A DNA stretch of 64,000 nt. It comes from Davidsoniella eucalypti (taxonomy: Eukaryota; Ascomycota; Sordariomycetes; Microascales; Ceratocystidaceae). The stretch lies in contig RMBW01000021.1 of assembly GCA_004009845.1 (NCBI GenBank), positions 124,001 to 188,000 on the forward strand, in the 5' to 3' direction. A program made the position numbers and the translations under genes. This document shows, piece by piece, positions 36,297 through 48,309 of this stretch; positions within the stretch are counted from its first letter, which is position 1; each line of letters begins with the position of its first letter. The notes below the pieces were generated by a model. It had not been told where the DNA came from and ran no database searches. It saw nothing but the letters and a program-made list of their open reading frames with translations.

Positions 36297-38157
36297 ATGG
36301 ATGCCATACCAACAGAGATTTTGATACAAATCATCGATTTTCACACTCAAAAGCGCCTTCACAAGTCTGAAATATGCAGGCTTCGGCTTGTGTGCCGGCG
36401 ATGGAATCTTATCGTCAAGCCATGGACACTCAGGACACTCTCGTTTTGCTACTGGGACTTCGAGGCTATGCAGAGCCTCTCGAATATCGGAGATGTCGGT
36501 GAAGCTTTAGAAAAAAAAGCAACGTCGCTCGGCGGAAATGCCCAAGTGGTCGAGCAACTTCATCTAGACTTTCGCATGTTTAGACGAGTCAGTAAGTTTA
36601 ATCGATATAACAGCGTTTTGTAGACTAAGTAAGCTCTAACACATAATAGAACTTAGTGAAGAACTCATTGATAAGCGTGCGGGAACTCATCCATGTGCAA
36701 GCATTGATGTCTGTTCTCGATTCCAGTTGACATATGGACCGCTGGAACATAAGCTACGCACCACCGATCAGGGTCCATGGGACCTGGGATTACACGTCGA
36801 CCCGGAAGTATTTGAGAATTGCTTGACGGGAGTGTTATTAAATCATGTCCCATTCTCGCGGTTATGTATCGACCTACCACAAATCCAGAAATCACTTCGA
36901 GCCGCTGTATATCCGGTTATCCAACCTGAACAACAGAGTACGTCCATACTAGCCACTGTATTTAGGTACCTTCAGCTTCGCTCTGATCGCACCAGCATGG
37001 CGTTACAAGCCAAGGATGAAGGTGAACCCTATAAGCCCGAAGATATACTTCCACCCGTCGATACGCTCGTCCTGCAGACAATTGTGAGTGATGAACTATT
37101 CAATATCATCAACAACCCTATGGACTTGGCTCGTCTTCGAGAACTCATGCATCCACTCAAGGATCTCACATACAAATATACTTGTATGGATTTTGACATA
37201 GCATCGGTTTCCAAAGTAATCTGGCTTTTGCTTGCATGGGCTACCGAGCTTGAGAATTTACATCTTGGGCGCTCCTATTGCGGCGGGAAAAAGTGCACAT
37301 ATCCCACCTTGAAAATGAACACGGACGTAAATTTGGACCCCTTGGATAGCTGTCTATCTGTTAAGTTTTCCGATAGTTTGTATTGCTTGAAGCGTCTCAA
37401 CCTCGTCAATGTCATGATCCCCGAGACCTTTTTCGTGGTAGCAAAGGATGCCTTTGGTTCGACTTTGACAGAACTAGGACTCTATTCCATCACTCTCTGT
37501 GTCCGGATTTGCCATGAAAAATGGGTCTCCATGGGCCAGGCGCATACGCTCTGGCTTGGCATACCCGGCGTGCGACCTCCTCCTGATTCCGTGTGGCTAT
37601 CGATGTACATTCGAGAGAACTTTCCACGACTCACCGCATTCTTTAGCAACAAGTTATTCTATAGCTACTACGACTCTGAAGACCTACCAGTTATGAAAAC
37701 TCCACTGTTTGACCTGGCGCACGCCTGTCCTCATAACACCATTACCAATGTAGATGAGCGGACGCCGTATTGCCTAGCGAATGCCGTTACAGAAGTTGTC
37801 AACGGCATCCAGCTACCATATATTCTGAGAGCAGATAACTCTAAAGAACAGCCCGTATTCTATCCACACAACCCCAAGAACGACCATCTTCTCGAGAACC
37901 TCAAACCTTCGTCTCATACAAAAGCATACGCGGGTGAATCTTCGGCTGCAACGCAATGTTACCAGAGACGACCTGCACTTGAGTCGATATTCCAGTCACT
38001 GAAAAACCAAGGGAAATATAAAAGTATGGGAACTTTTTTCAACGACGTTGACCACGAGGACTATAGCGAGAGGGACCTGGATGTCATACGCGAGTACGAA
38101 AAGCTAATACTGTATGACAACCCTGTGAAAAGGCCCAAATTACGTATTTCATCGTGA
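36297..38157 (+). CDS. F-box domain protein
   Basis: Probable SCF ubiquitin-ligase substrate receptor, of the lineage-expanded fungal F-box type. Exons are 36297-36591 and 36650-38157; the 58-bp intron has a GTAAGT donor, CTAAC branch and ATAG acceptor. The product is 600 aa. The N-terminus reads MDAIPTEILIQIIDF, followed by CRLRLVCRRWNLIV, which is the F-box (about residues 1-45). The rest has scattered leucine-rich segments (LENLHLGRSYC, LKRLNLVNV, LTELGLYSI), consistent with a degenerate LRR substrate-binding region. The start at 36297 is preferred to the in-frame GTG at 36285. Its 3' end faces cystathionine gamma-lyase with only about 100 bp between stop codons. The substrate is unknown. 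Confidence 0.82.
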
Positions 38158-38258
38158 AGCACTCTAGTAGCACAAATTCAGCATACAACAATAGTTTTCT
38201 AGAACCGTGACTTGTTCCTAATATATTATACCGTGACTATAATACATTTATTTTCCAC

Positions 38259-39464
38259 TTATATCGAGGTCGTCTCTTGCACCGCAGCTTCCAGTGCTTG
38301 GAGAGCATCTTGAACGACATCAGCAGTATCCTCGATACCACAGCTCACCCGCACCAAATCATCGTAGACACCAACAGATTCGCGTTGTTCCTTTGGAATG
38401 CCAGCGTGTGTCATCGCACTGGGCACCTCAACCAACGACTCGATCCCACCCAATGACTCGGCCAAAGTGAAGATCTTAGTCTTCTGGCAGAACTTCTCCG
38501 CCGCCGCATGACCACCCTTGATACGGAATGAAAGCATACCACCGCCTAGACCATCACGGTGCTGCTTCTTAGCAATAGCACGCTGGGGGTGAGAGTCTAG
38601 TCCAGGGTAGTTGACGGCGATGACCAGCGGCGAAACGACTAGGGCATCCGCCAAAGCTGCGGCGTTAGTAGAGGCAGCGCGTGCACGCAGGTGAAGCGTC
38701 TTGACACCACGGTGGGCCAGCCAGCTATCGAATGGTGATGGGACGGCGCCGATAGCGTTCTGAAGGAAGCTTAGGCGTTCCTTGAGCTGGTCGTCATTGA
38801 ACGCAGCCACGCCCATGACCACGTCACTATGGCCGTTGATATACTTGGTGACGGAGTGCACGACGATGTCGGCGCCGTGAGCGAGTGGATTCTGGATGTA
38901 TGGCGATAGGAAGGTATTGTCGACTACAACGTGAATATTGTGTGCGTGGGCAACCTTAGCAACAGCGCCGATGTCCACCAGGCTCAATGTTGGGTTGCTG
39001 GGAGATTCGATCCAGACAAGTTTGGTCTCTGGTCGTATCAGGGTGCTGATGTCGGCCTCGATGGAGGGTGTGAAGGTCACCTCGACTCCGTGCGCATTGG
39101 CTACCTTTGTGAAGTAGCGATGGGTTCCGCCGTACACATCAGACACGGAGATGACATGTGAGCCAGCCGCCAAAGACTGCAGCACATTGGCCGTGGTAGC
39201 ACTGCCAGACGAATAGGCCAGAGCATACTTGGCACCCTCGAGTGCTGCGATAGCCTCCTCGAAGTTAGCACGGTTGGGATTCGACGAACGGGAGTACTCG
39301 TAGGCGCCGATGGGCTGTCCTAGTCCGACCTGAGCATAGGTAGTAGACAGAGAGATTGCCGGAATCACAGCACCAGTGGTAGGGTCGTGAGCGCTGCCGG
39401 CATGGACGGCCAGGGTGCCAAAGCCACGGGCAGCGGCGCCGTTCTCGGTAGTTCCAGCAGTCAT
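38259..39464 (-). CDS. CYS3: Cystathionine gamma-lyase
   Basis: PLP-dependent enzyme that splits cystathionine into cysteine, 2-oxobutyrate and ammonia in reverse transsulfuration; cytosolic. Intronless, 401 aa, the usual family length. Visible signatures are FGTLAVHAG at the N-terminus, the YEYSRSSNPNR substrate/cofactor loop, ALAYSSGSATTA, SDVYGGTHRYF, the VDNTF motif with Asp182 (contacts the PLP ring nitrogen) and HSVTKYINGHSD with Lys207 (Schiff-base lysine). The C-terminal domain has the AESLGGIESL and THAGIP motifs. The SLGGIESL stretch and high match to fungal CYS3 favour gamma-lyase over beta-lyase or gamma-synthase. The promoter is to the right of 39464; I did not find a clear Cys3/MetR-type site. 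Confidence 0.95.
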   Translation of the reverse strand: MTAGTTENGAAARGFGTLAVHAGSAHDPTTGAVIPAISLSTTYAQVGLGQPIGAYEYSRSSNPNRANFEEAIAALEGAKYALAYSSGSATTANVLQSLAAGSHVISVSDVYGGTHRYFTKVANAHGVEVTFTPSIEADISTLIRPETKLVWIESPSNPTLSLVDIGAVAKVAHAHNIHVVVDNTFLSPYIQNPLAHGADIVVHSVTKYINGHSDVVMGVAAFNDDQLKERLSFLQNAIGAVPSPFDSWLAHRGVKTLHLRARAASTNAAALADALVVSPLVIAVNYPGLDSHPQRAIAKKQHRDGLGGGMLSFRIKGGHAAAEKFCQKTKIFTLAESLGGIESLVEVPSAMTHAGIPKEQRESVGVYDDLVRVSCGIEDTADVVQDALQALEAAVQETTSI

Positions 39465-41034
39465 TTTGGGAAACAGATGGACAAGTAGATGCTGCTAGAA
39501 GGAGAATAAGGGCAGGTAAGAAAAAAAAATGAACACCGAGAAAGGCTAATGGTTCGGTGGAAGAAAATTTAAAAATTGTGCGGAAAAGCTTTTATACATA
39601 TGGCGCCAAGTGAATTTAGTGTCCGTATGTGAGGCGAAACTTGGAATATGTCGTAATCGATGTCGCAACTTGATCACGTATTAGTTAGGTCTAAATGAGA
39701 ACAATGCCACTGGAATTGAAGTGGTTCTGACAAAGCAAGTTTCTGTGAATCGAGAAGCCAAAGCCCCTCTCAACGTTGGTCCTGCACTTTGTCAGGGCAG
39801 ACAAAGCGAAATTTTCGCTACGGGCTGCCAAGTCTAAGCCTATGGTTGTACTGTTGGAGAGCGGCCGGCGGTTAATTTGTCAGAATATATATTAGAGCCA
39901 CGTCGGTCCGTATTACAGCACTGACATTACGTGCTTCATTTTAGCAGTGAAAAGCTTTTTGTTTTTGTGTCTTGACACATCTTTTTTGCAAATCTACACC
40001 ATTGTTGCCTATGAGCACTTGTAGTACCAGTCCTTGTTTGTGATAACGAACAGCCAACACAGCACATGCAAGCCAACAAGACAACTATCGTTGGGAAGGA
40101 CTGACTTCCTGCATGCGGGGAGGGGAGGTCTGTGTCTCACACCGACTTTCGCACAAGAACATAGCCGATCGAACGATAACCGACTCATAGAACAGATAAT
40201 CTTACATAAGTACACATACATAGATGAGCGCTTGCTGTTACTTCCGTACTGGAAACAAGAAAGTGCCGCGAAAGGGTCGTGTTGTAGCCTTTGCGGCAGC
40301 CTTTCGACAACCACTTCGGAATTACCTTCCAAAACGATGGCGCATCGGCGATACAAAAAGACTAGCTGAAAATCTCACTCGTGATTTACACCAGGAATGA
40401 GCCAATATGCCTCTATTTGTCTCGATATAGCGAACGGAGTCTTGGCCGGAGTCATAAAAGATCCTCCCAAGTTGAATTTACAGATTATCCATTTCAGTTC
40501 AAGCCAAAGTGAAGTCTGAAGTGGGCTCCATTAACATGCTGGTTAATCATCTAATCATCAGGGTAATTCCCCTCTATCAACCACTGACGTCATTCAACAA
40601 CCACGCTGGATTTTGACTTCGCCATGAGGCATAGAATCGCGACAATGGAGATAGGCCAGACGTTGTCAATAATATATATAGCTGCATAGAATGTTCTAGC
40701 CTTGTTTATTGGTCTTAGTGCATATAAATCGTACCATTCCATTCATTCAACATCTCCAAAGTCAAAGGCGTGGAATATCTACTCCTTCTGCCCCGCCATA
40801 CAACAAATCCCAAAATAGCAAGAGCCCAGAAGAAAGTTTCCACCTAACGGAACCTTTGAAGTGCATGGGCAATAAACGGAAGGAAGGAATTGATGAAATT
40901 TTCGCCGTGGTAGGAAGTTGCTAGCTCTTCAAAATGAACTCAGGTGTTAGTGCGCAGAATAGTACATCCATGCCCTAAAGGTAAACCCTTAATGAGATAG
41001 TGCCTACCTTTGAGTTCACGGTGCCTTCTCCTTT

Positions 41035-41215
41035 GTTCAAAGACGAGAAATTACCCTTCGTCGTGGGTTTTTAAAAGCGGCCAGCACATATCACCAATGT
41101 CGTTATCTATTCTCTCGATTTATTTCATGGCCCCATCTCCGCTGCTCGGAGATCCACACTCACACTCGGAGGGCAACACTTTGAAGGTTCCAGTTGCCCG
41201 ACATTTCCGGCTCTT
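41035..41215. repeat. Decayed inverted copy of the dispersed repeat
   Basis: The reverse complement of the right half of repeat copy 2 aligns here in order: ACCCTTCGTCGTGGGTTTTTA, GACCAGCACATA-like (GGCCAGCACATATC), ATTCTCTC and then CCACACTCACACTCGGAGGG with TTTGAAGGTTCC and TTGCCCGACA. A block of about 100 bp present in copy 2 is missing. With copy 2 it forms an imperfect inverted repeat separated by about 0.9 kb. Confidence 0.65.
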
Positions 41216-41829
41216 TTAGTGTTGTGCTTTGCACTTCATTTGATTATGCCAACACAAACATGTGATAGCTTCTCATTGAGGCGCTCCCTCACAATGAAAA
41301 CACTTTGGGCTTCCTCTGTGTTTTCCAACAACCTACCAAGGGGACGGCTGTGAAGAAAGTTTAGCTCAATGCTGCTTGACCACTCCCGATCCCCCGACGT
41401 CGACCTCGTGATAGTTGTCCCCTTGAGCACCTTCCTCATACTCTGAGCGCTCTGGTCTTTTCCTTTGTGTCTCTACCAACCTGCTAGGTGGACAATGAAG
41501 AAACAATTTTAGCCAGGCCAGCGGTGCTTGTCTTCTCCCCATGCCGAAATTTGTTCTTGTTTTCTGTGTTTTTCTGTGTTTTTTTTTAATTTATAGTTCG
41601 GGGGGACCACTAGGGTTTATCGACATCTAACAATCCAGTAGGGTCTACGTGATCTATATAAAGACGTAAAATGATTAGTAAATAAATAAATGAGATAGTC
41701 AAAGTAGCCACAATTGAGTCGACGCCTCGTTAGAAATGTCGATTTACAAATACTTGGTAACTTGTGGGGAACAGCCACAATACACGTTAAAGTAATATTT
41801 CTGACCGGACGCTTATCTCTTTCTTTTCA

Positions 41830-42500
41830 AATTGATTTGATTATATCTAACGTCTACCTAAATCACTAACCTCATCCGACGCCGGATTGGTTACCGGAGA
41901 TATTTAAAGCCCTCCGCTCGACAAAATCAATAGCTTTGTATGTTCGGGATGACACGGTCCCCTAGCTCTGAAGAACTAGTGGAGGACGAGCAACAAAAAC
42001 AAATACAAAAAGAAAGAAGAAAAAAAGAACAATGCCTCCACAAAACCATTCAAAAGACAGACCCACACCAAATCCCTAAGTGCTGTAAGAAATAAAACTT
42101 TGGTGTAATCGAGTCGGGTGCTATGGATGAAGCACAACGACAAGATTCCCGCGCCACGGGGTCGGGCATCCGGAACCTTCAAAAGGCTGCCCGCCGTGTG
42201 TGAGTATGGCTCCCTGAGGTGAGTGCAATGGGACTCGGGAGACCAGCGGTCGAAAAGAGGGGTCAGTCGCTGGTGAGAACATCCCCCGAGAAGGGAAAAA
42301 TCGGGCTCAAGGCCTCACAAAACGGTGCATCGAAGACGACAAAGGTCGAAAAAGAAAAAGAGAATGGACAGCAGCACTGGGAATATGTGCTGGTCGCTCT
42401 TGAAAACCCACCACGAAGGGGAAAAGTTCATCTTTGGACGGAGGGGGGGAGGTACTCGAACTCAAAGGTACCCCCCCGAGGGTTGTAGGAGGGAAGTTTT
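41830..42500. repeat. Dispersed repeat, copy 2
   Basis: Same orientation and block order as copy 1 (7147-8245) but without the 360-bp segment 7219-7582. The left edge is TTGATTTGATTATAT and the right edge is GTACCCCCCCGAGGGTTGTAGG. Divergence between copies is modest in the core blocks and includes small indels. Minus-strand peptides shared with copy 1 include AGILSLCFIHSTRLDY and KAIDFVERR. Confidence 0.75.
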
Positions 42501-42551
42501 GTCTCTTTCTCTTCAACTAACCATCCTTTTTAACATATTAATAATAGAAAA

Positions 42552-43060
42552 ATGGATTTGTCCGCTATCATAAGCCGGGGTGTTAGTAGACCCCGACATA
42601 GTGACGATGCCGGTGATTCCGCACAGACATCACAAATAAAGGATCGCTCAATGCTTGGGGTAGCTAGGCTTGCGATGATGTAGTTGCAAAGAGTAGAATG
42701 CTTACTACTGTTGCTATCAATCCTGAAACTACTAATGGACATCTTCGTATCTTTAACTCAGATCACTTAAAGTCTGGAACACTTACAAACCGTACTGTCT
42801 AATGGGAGAGTAGGAAGGGAAGGAACCTTTGATGCCAGGTACGATAAGGATACAGGCGGAGGTCGAGCCGAATATACCCTATGGAAGCTTCATGTCATAA
42901 CCGGATCTCTAGTTCCGGATAGCAAAGAGATATATTTGTAATAGATGATGATAAAGGTATGTTATATTGTTGGCATACTAACCTTTCCGTGTACTGCTGC
43001 ATAGGAATTTTCGTACCCGAAAACGAACGCGAACAAGAGAATATGGATACTAAGAAATAA
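42552..43060 (+). pseudogene. Broken gene beside repeat copy 2
   Basis: Protein-like segments follow one another in different frames. An ATG-started piece (MDLSAIISRGVSRPRHSDDA) ends at a TAG. A second piece begins RMLTTVAINPETTNGHLRIF. A third contains GTFDARYDKDTGGGRAEYTL, then WKLHVITGSLVPDSKEIY. A fourth reads FVIDDDKG and crosses a well-formed 48-bp intron (42957-43004: GTATGT donor, ACTAAC branch, GCATAG acceptor) into IFVPENEREQENMDTKK and a stop. A one-base deletion would explain the third-to-fourth break. I do not recognise the family. It begins 50 bp past the repeat edge, so it may be internal coding sequence of that element or an unrelated decayed gene. Confidence 0.4.
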
Positions 43061-44468
43061 TACTCGCTACTTGTGACACATGGTGAGTGCATCGTGGTCC
43101 CGCCTGAGACAGCAACTCACTGGCGGCAGGCTCCCTCTCTCCTCTCTCAATCTTAGACAGGCGCAGTGTTCTCTCCCCCTCTAAGTTGTCGACTAGCATT
43201 CTCTGTGGTCACCAAACCTAGTGATTTTGTTCAAGGGTGCTTACTTTTCAGTTGCATTCTTTGATCAGCTTGTTCTCATGAGGCACGTAAGGCCGATAAT
43301 AGTCAACTAGCGCAGTGTAAGACCTCTCATAAAACATGGTCTATTGTGTGGCAGCTTGCTTGGGAATGAAGTATTACGTGTATGATGATGATTTATAGTA
43401 TCATGTCTGTTGTATTCATATGCTATAAGCTTCTTTGAGATGTTAAACATAGGGTTTAACGGTGATAGCCAATACTATTCAAATAGACAACGAGAACATC
43501 GTCAGTTCTGGGCAACCGCTTGAATCGCAAATCAAATTAAGCAGCTGCCTACGTTGCTATAGTGGGCTTTAGCGCAGCAACCTTTGGGCTGTCAGCCGCA
43601 GTAACTACCCTCGTCCGGTTCAGTTTGGGCTCCTTCCCCCCATCCTCCATCGTCATCGAATTGAATTTTTATTCTTAGCTATCCGAATTTTGAATTCTCC
43701 TTTCTAAAATACAAAGCTTGATATCAAACACGACCCAGCAACTCTAATTGAATTCTTTTTGCCTGGCTCAAAACTTCGCAAATTGTAGCGCATCGAGCCT
43801 GTCAATTCACATAAAATTCAATCTACAAAGTACATAGATCTATCCACCTGGCGAACCAGACAAAAAAGCAACATCCAAGATTTAAAGGCGAACCGGAAGC
43901 GCCGCGGACGCCCGTCATATGACTAGCCGATTCACCGATTGATAGCTATTTGACTGGTCTGTTCATTGTTATACAGCACAATACTTTGACTGCAGAACCT
44001 GTCCGTCCGTATCTTGTTCTTGTCTTCTCGTACACATTGCTGTTATCCTCACATCCATATTACACCGGAAGACCAGGAATTAGCCGTCCTTGGCTTGTAC
44101 ATCAATCATATCATCCCACCACAACCAAATCACCCGCTTGTTTTCGGATCGTGCTGTTTCGCAGGTTTGCAATAGCCGTACTCCAGCAGCCTCTACCACC
44201 ACCTGCTGTTGTCGCATATTGGCCTCTTTGTTTATTGCGACACTATTGCTTACCTCATCACGCCATACTAAGAAGGCAAAACATCAGCCGCCTGAGTCTC
44301 TGGCCGTAAATTGCCTGGTCCGTAAAGCAAAGCGATAGGAGAAGGTCAATTACCGGCACTAGCTACCGTTCCCCGTAGAGAGAGTGAGAACGTGATAGAA
44401 AAAGAAACAGCATATAAATCGGGGGGAAGAGAGAGACAGAGGCTTCCTTATCACACAGGTCTTGAAGC

Positions 44469-46232
44469 ATGCCCCCTCGACGTTCACATCGCAAGTCTAG
44501 GGCCGGCTGCAAGCGATGTAAGCTGCGAAAAATCAAGGTGAGCTGAGCTTTCCACACTGCACATATATGTACATCTATGCGAAAGTTTACAAGGCAGTCT
44601 CATTTTAGGCCTATTGTTTCTGCCCCCTACCTCACCATAATCCTACATATCTATCCATTGTTGCTACGAGTTGCTACCAATTGAGTAAACGCCGTATCTA
44701 TCCCGTTCCCAGTTAAGACCTGACCCTAACCGTTGCGTCTATTTCGACGACTCTAGTGCGACGAGGTGCATCCACGATGTGGAAACTGCGTTAAACATGG
44801 CGTTGCATGTGATTTCCAGAATCCTGATCTTGTTGACGAGTTGCTTGCTGTCGCCACGCCATTACCGATCCCCCAAACACCAGCAAGTAGCGGCTCTTCT
44901 TCAAATATCGGCACCCTCGTGATCCCGTCCAGCCCGAGCTCAACCCCGAGTCCGGCCCCGACGACGAACCCACCGTCGCCGTTGCTTACCATAGCCGCTG
45001 AGGCTTCTATGAACATAATGACCGATACGATGATACCAACCTACGCCAACGTCCCTGCTTTGTACCATACACCAACAGCACCAGGTCTGCCGTTGTGCGG
45101 TCTTGGCGAAAACCACCGAATCCTCGAAATGCGCCTTATGCACAACTATACGACGATCACCTCAAAGACACTCACGCTCAACTCGTCCATGACACAGGAG
45201 GTCTGGATGAACGAGGTCCCCAAACTGGCGTTCTCTGGCGCACCATACCTAGCCGATGCTATGCTTGCCGTCTCAGCTCTTCACATGCGGGTGCTAAACC
45301 CACACGATCGTGGCTTGGTACAGGCGTCACATGCATACATGGCATCATCTGTTGCCCAGTATTGCAAGGCACTCACTAATGGTATAAATGAAACGAACGC
45401 CGAAGCCTTGTTCCTAACTGCGACCCTGATCGCTTTCCAGTCCACTGCGACTCGGGTATTCACAAGAGACGAACCCGGCGCCGACCCAAGCGATCCGTCT
45501 AGCGTATATACTCTTCCATTATCTTGGTTTCATGCATTCCAGGGCGTCAAGGCCGTGGTCGCATCAAGTTGGCCATGGATCAGAAGCAGCGATATTGTTT
45601 TGACAGTAATAGATGCACAACCTGCCCTACAACTAGATATGCTGTCTGATTCAACCTTCTTCGGTCCTGTTCTCGAAGGCCTAGAAAACGAAATAAACAT
45701 GGACGACCCATTACAAAAGGAGGCAACTCTACAGGCATATCACCACGCCGCATCAGTCTTGAACTGGGCACACTCATCATCAGCTCGCGGTGCTGCTCTA
45801 GCTTTCCCGGCCTCGGTATCCAAACGCTTTGTGGACTTGATCGAACTCCGCCGTCCGCGAGCCCTTGTATTACTAGCTAGCTTCTTTGCCCTACTACGCC
45901 GATTCGATAGCATATGGTGGCTGCAAGGCGTCCCCCGTCGTGAAATCATCGGAATCGCTTCTCTCTTCGACCGTGGCTCGCCGTGGTGGAAACATCTTGA
46001 ATGGCCGCTACGAATCGCCCTTCATGAAGGCCCCATCATTCCTCCAGATGTATGGGGCTTTGATTGGCTAGCCGAAGAGAATAAGCAAGGTGGAAAAGCT
46101 CCTAAGACGACTTATGTTCACCAGATAGAGATGATGTCACCACTTCTTGCCCGCAATATGTTGCTACCACCAATCCCACCTCCCCCATCCAGATTGACAA
46201 TGCAAGAAGATACATCCATGGACTGTTCTTGA
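44469..46232 (+). CDS. Zn2Cys6 transcription factor (Upc2/sterol-regulator-like)
   Basis: Nuclear DNA-binding regulator with a Zn(II)2Cys6 cluster. Exon 1 is 44469-44537, the intron 44538-44756 (219 bp, GTGAGC to CTAG) and exon 2 44757-46232; 514 aa. The intron splits the cluster between Lys23 and Cys24, and joining gives C14-x2-C17-x6-C24-x6-C31-x2-C34-x6-C41, the canonical spacing. The basic SHRKSRAGCKRCKLRKIK arm is complete. A Ser/Pro-rich linker (about 55-95) follows. The rest (LELRLMHNYTT-like EMRLMHNYTTITSKT, MTQEVWMNEVPKLAFSGAPYLADAML, ALHMRVL) resembles the fungal-specific regulatory domain of Upc2/Ecm22-related C6 factors. Targets are unknown. It is convergent with RPF2. Confidence 0.9.
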
Positions 46233-46793
46233 GATGACGGGCTTAATTAGACCAACAACATGAACAGTCCTGGTGGTGCTAAAAACGAATCTCTGCTCTA
46301 CAATATTCCCTCTCTAGAATGGGAATTGCTTTCATGGCGTTATGGGCCTATTATTGTTTTTAAAGTTCACAGTAACCAATCTGAGTAAACGATCAAAACT
46401 GGTTTATCGTTGCCATATACTAGACTTTAGGTTGTATTGCTACAAATGTATATCTTTGGGTAGTTTTATATCTTTTTCTCCATTTTGTTCTCTTCTGCTC
46501 ATAGAAGATGTACTATAGATCATGATTGTAGGTTCGATGTTCAATACATTTCTCTTTTTCAAGTTCTGTACATCGCATTTCAAGACAGCAATAATTTTGT
46601 GTTGTAGCACTAATTCAAGATTCTTTTATGCAGATACCAAAATGAAGATATAGATGTTCGCCAGTACGCCCGTAATGAACATGTTCCGAAACCCAAATGT
46701 CGACGATAAGCAGACAAGAAAAGATAGCAAGTAATTGTAAGAAGAGGGACAAGTAGAAAACACAGAAAAATAATAGCGGCATTCCACTCTGAA
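46233..46793. other. Intergenic region between convergent genes
   Basis: About 560 bp between two stop codons, AT-rich, carrying both 3' UTRs. No supported gene. Confidence 0.55.
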
Positions 46794-47879
46794 TCAGTCA
46801 GAAGTCTTCTGCTTCTTGGAAGACTCGTCGTCGCTGATGATATCCGTATCCATATCCTCTGTACCACCGACAATGTTTTGATCGCGGCTGCGCTTTAGAC
46901 CCTTCATCTTGCGAGTCTGCAGCTGGCCCAGGTCCTGGCGACCCAGATGGATACGACCCAGCTTATCACCCATAAGATCGGTGGTGATGTTCTTTTTAGC
47001 ACGCTCTTCGGTAGTGCGAGCCTTCTTCATGGCCTCCTTCATGGTAGCCGCATCGGCCTCGCGGACACGACCGATACGTAGATCCATGCGTGGACCGATC
47101 TCCTCGACTTCGACGCGGGGGAGTTTCTGGCCGCTGCGCACAGTTCTGATGGTGTAGGCACGGATAAAGATGCGCGAAGTTCGAGGCACGCCCTCAGCAC
47201 CCTCGTTCTCGGTAGGTTCCTCGGCGGCGATCTGGATGATGTATTGAAGGCCCTCGACGTCCATCTTTTCGACGGTGTCGCGAACGGAGAAGAAGTCGGT
47301 CAGGATGCTCTTAGCCTGAACATAAACGTGGTCGACGGGGTTCTCAAAGGCAGTGCCGGCAAAGACGACCATTGGGCGCAGACCGACGGCGAATTTCTTG
47401 TTCTTGAACTGAGCCAAGGTGCGGGAAGTCTCGGGATCCAGAAGCACCTCCAGCATGTCCAATACGTGGAAGTTAAACATGCGCACAAAGGTAAATGTGT
47501 GCGGACGCTTCTTGTTGCTGCTACCAAAGACCATGAGACTGGCATCGTTCTTGTCGGCAAAGAACTCGAGCGATGAGGCGTCCTCGAATGGATGTACCGG
47601 ATTCTTCTTGCTAAACTTCTTGGCGAATGGCTGGCGAAGGGCGTACAAGTCGTTCATGGCATCTTGTACAACCTGCGAACAGTTCTGGCCGCGGAGGAAT
47701 AGTGCGGTCTTGGGGTTCTCGACGGCTTTGGGCTCACGTTTCTCGAGCGCACGCTTTGAGCGAGCATTGCGGGGTTTTCTATATCGCAGCAAGGCCGAAT
47801 TTGTTAGACATTGGGATGATTTTACTTGTAGCAGAGTAGATTGTGAATATGGCACTTACATTTGTCTAAGAAGGGACAT
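46794..47879 (-). CDS. RPF2: Ribosome biogenesis protein Rpf2 (Brix domain)
   Basis: Nucleolar factor that with Rrs1 brings the 5S RNP (5S rRNA, uL18, uL5) into pre-60S particles. Exon 1 is only 20 nt (47879-47860, MSLLRQ); the 81-bp intron has a GTAAGT donor and TATAG acceptor; exon 2 is 47778-46794. The product is 334 aa. The junction gives I-KPRNARSKRALEKREPK, matching the conserved Rpf2 N-terminus. The Brix domain (about 30-235) shows NPKTALFLRGQNCSQ, HPFEDASSLEFFADKNDASL, KFAVGLRPMVVFAGTAFE and VEVEEIGPRMDLRIGR. The C-terminal signature MGDKLGRIHLGRQDLGQLQT, then RKMKGLK, is complete, followed by an acidic-basic tail. Confident assignment. Confidence 0.95.
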
Positions 47880-48309
47880 TGTGGATACTTGTGTGCGATC
47901 GATGTTGAGATGAATGAAAATTGCTCTCAAAACACTGTAGATAGAAGAAAAAAGGCACACATGCTGATCTGACCTCTTTAAAGTTGGTTGCCATAAATTT
48001 TTCAGCGGAAATTCTTTATCGATAAGCACTAGCATTATCTTGTCGCCCCACTACGATTGAGAGCTTTAGATTTATTTTTCTTTTCTTTTTTTTTTTTTGC
48101 GGTTCGTTAATCGTCAAGAACCTTCAGTTTAATTTTTCTTTTCTTCTTTCTTGTTCAATAATATATGGATTTATAGAAACTATTTGAATATGAAGATGTT
48201 AGAGCTTCATATCTACAAAACACATAATTGGACGATTGAGTGTACAAGAAAGCTCAAAACTCAAGGAAATAGTATTTAATGAAAGACTAAATAACTATAG
48301 TTAGCACAT
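47880..48309. other. Intergenic region upstream of RPF2
   Basis: About 430 bp: RPF2 promoter plus the 3' UTR of the patatin-like gene. Pyrimidine tracts at 48065-48095 and 48130-48150. A 12-base match (AACATCTTCATA, minus strand, about 48189-48200) to the start of the small retroposed family is present, but the rest of the similarity is weak. Confidence 0.5.

Larger units (their letters stand above)
39465..44468. other. 5-kb repeat-bearing intergenic island
   Basis: Holds the promoter of cystathionine gamma-lyase (39465 to about 40000), an inverted decayed repeat copy (41035-41215), repeat copy 2 (41830-42500), a broken gene (42552-43060) and the promoter and 5' UTR of the Zn2Cys6 gene (to 44468). 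Between 41220 and 41560 a motif (ACCAACCTGCTAGGTGG-like versus AACAACCTACCAAGGGG) occurs twice in degraded form, suggesting a further old duplication. No other supported gene. Confidence 0.55.
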
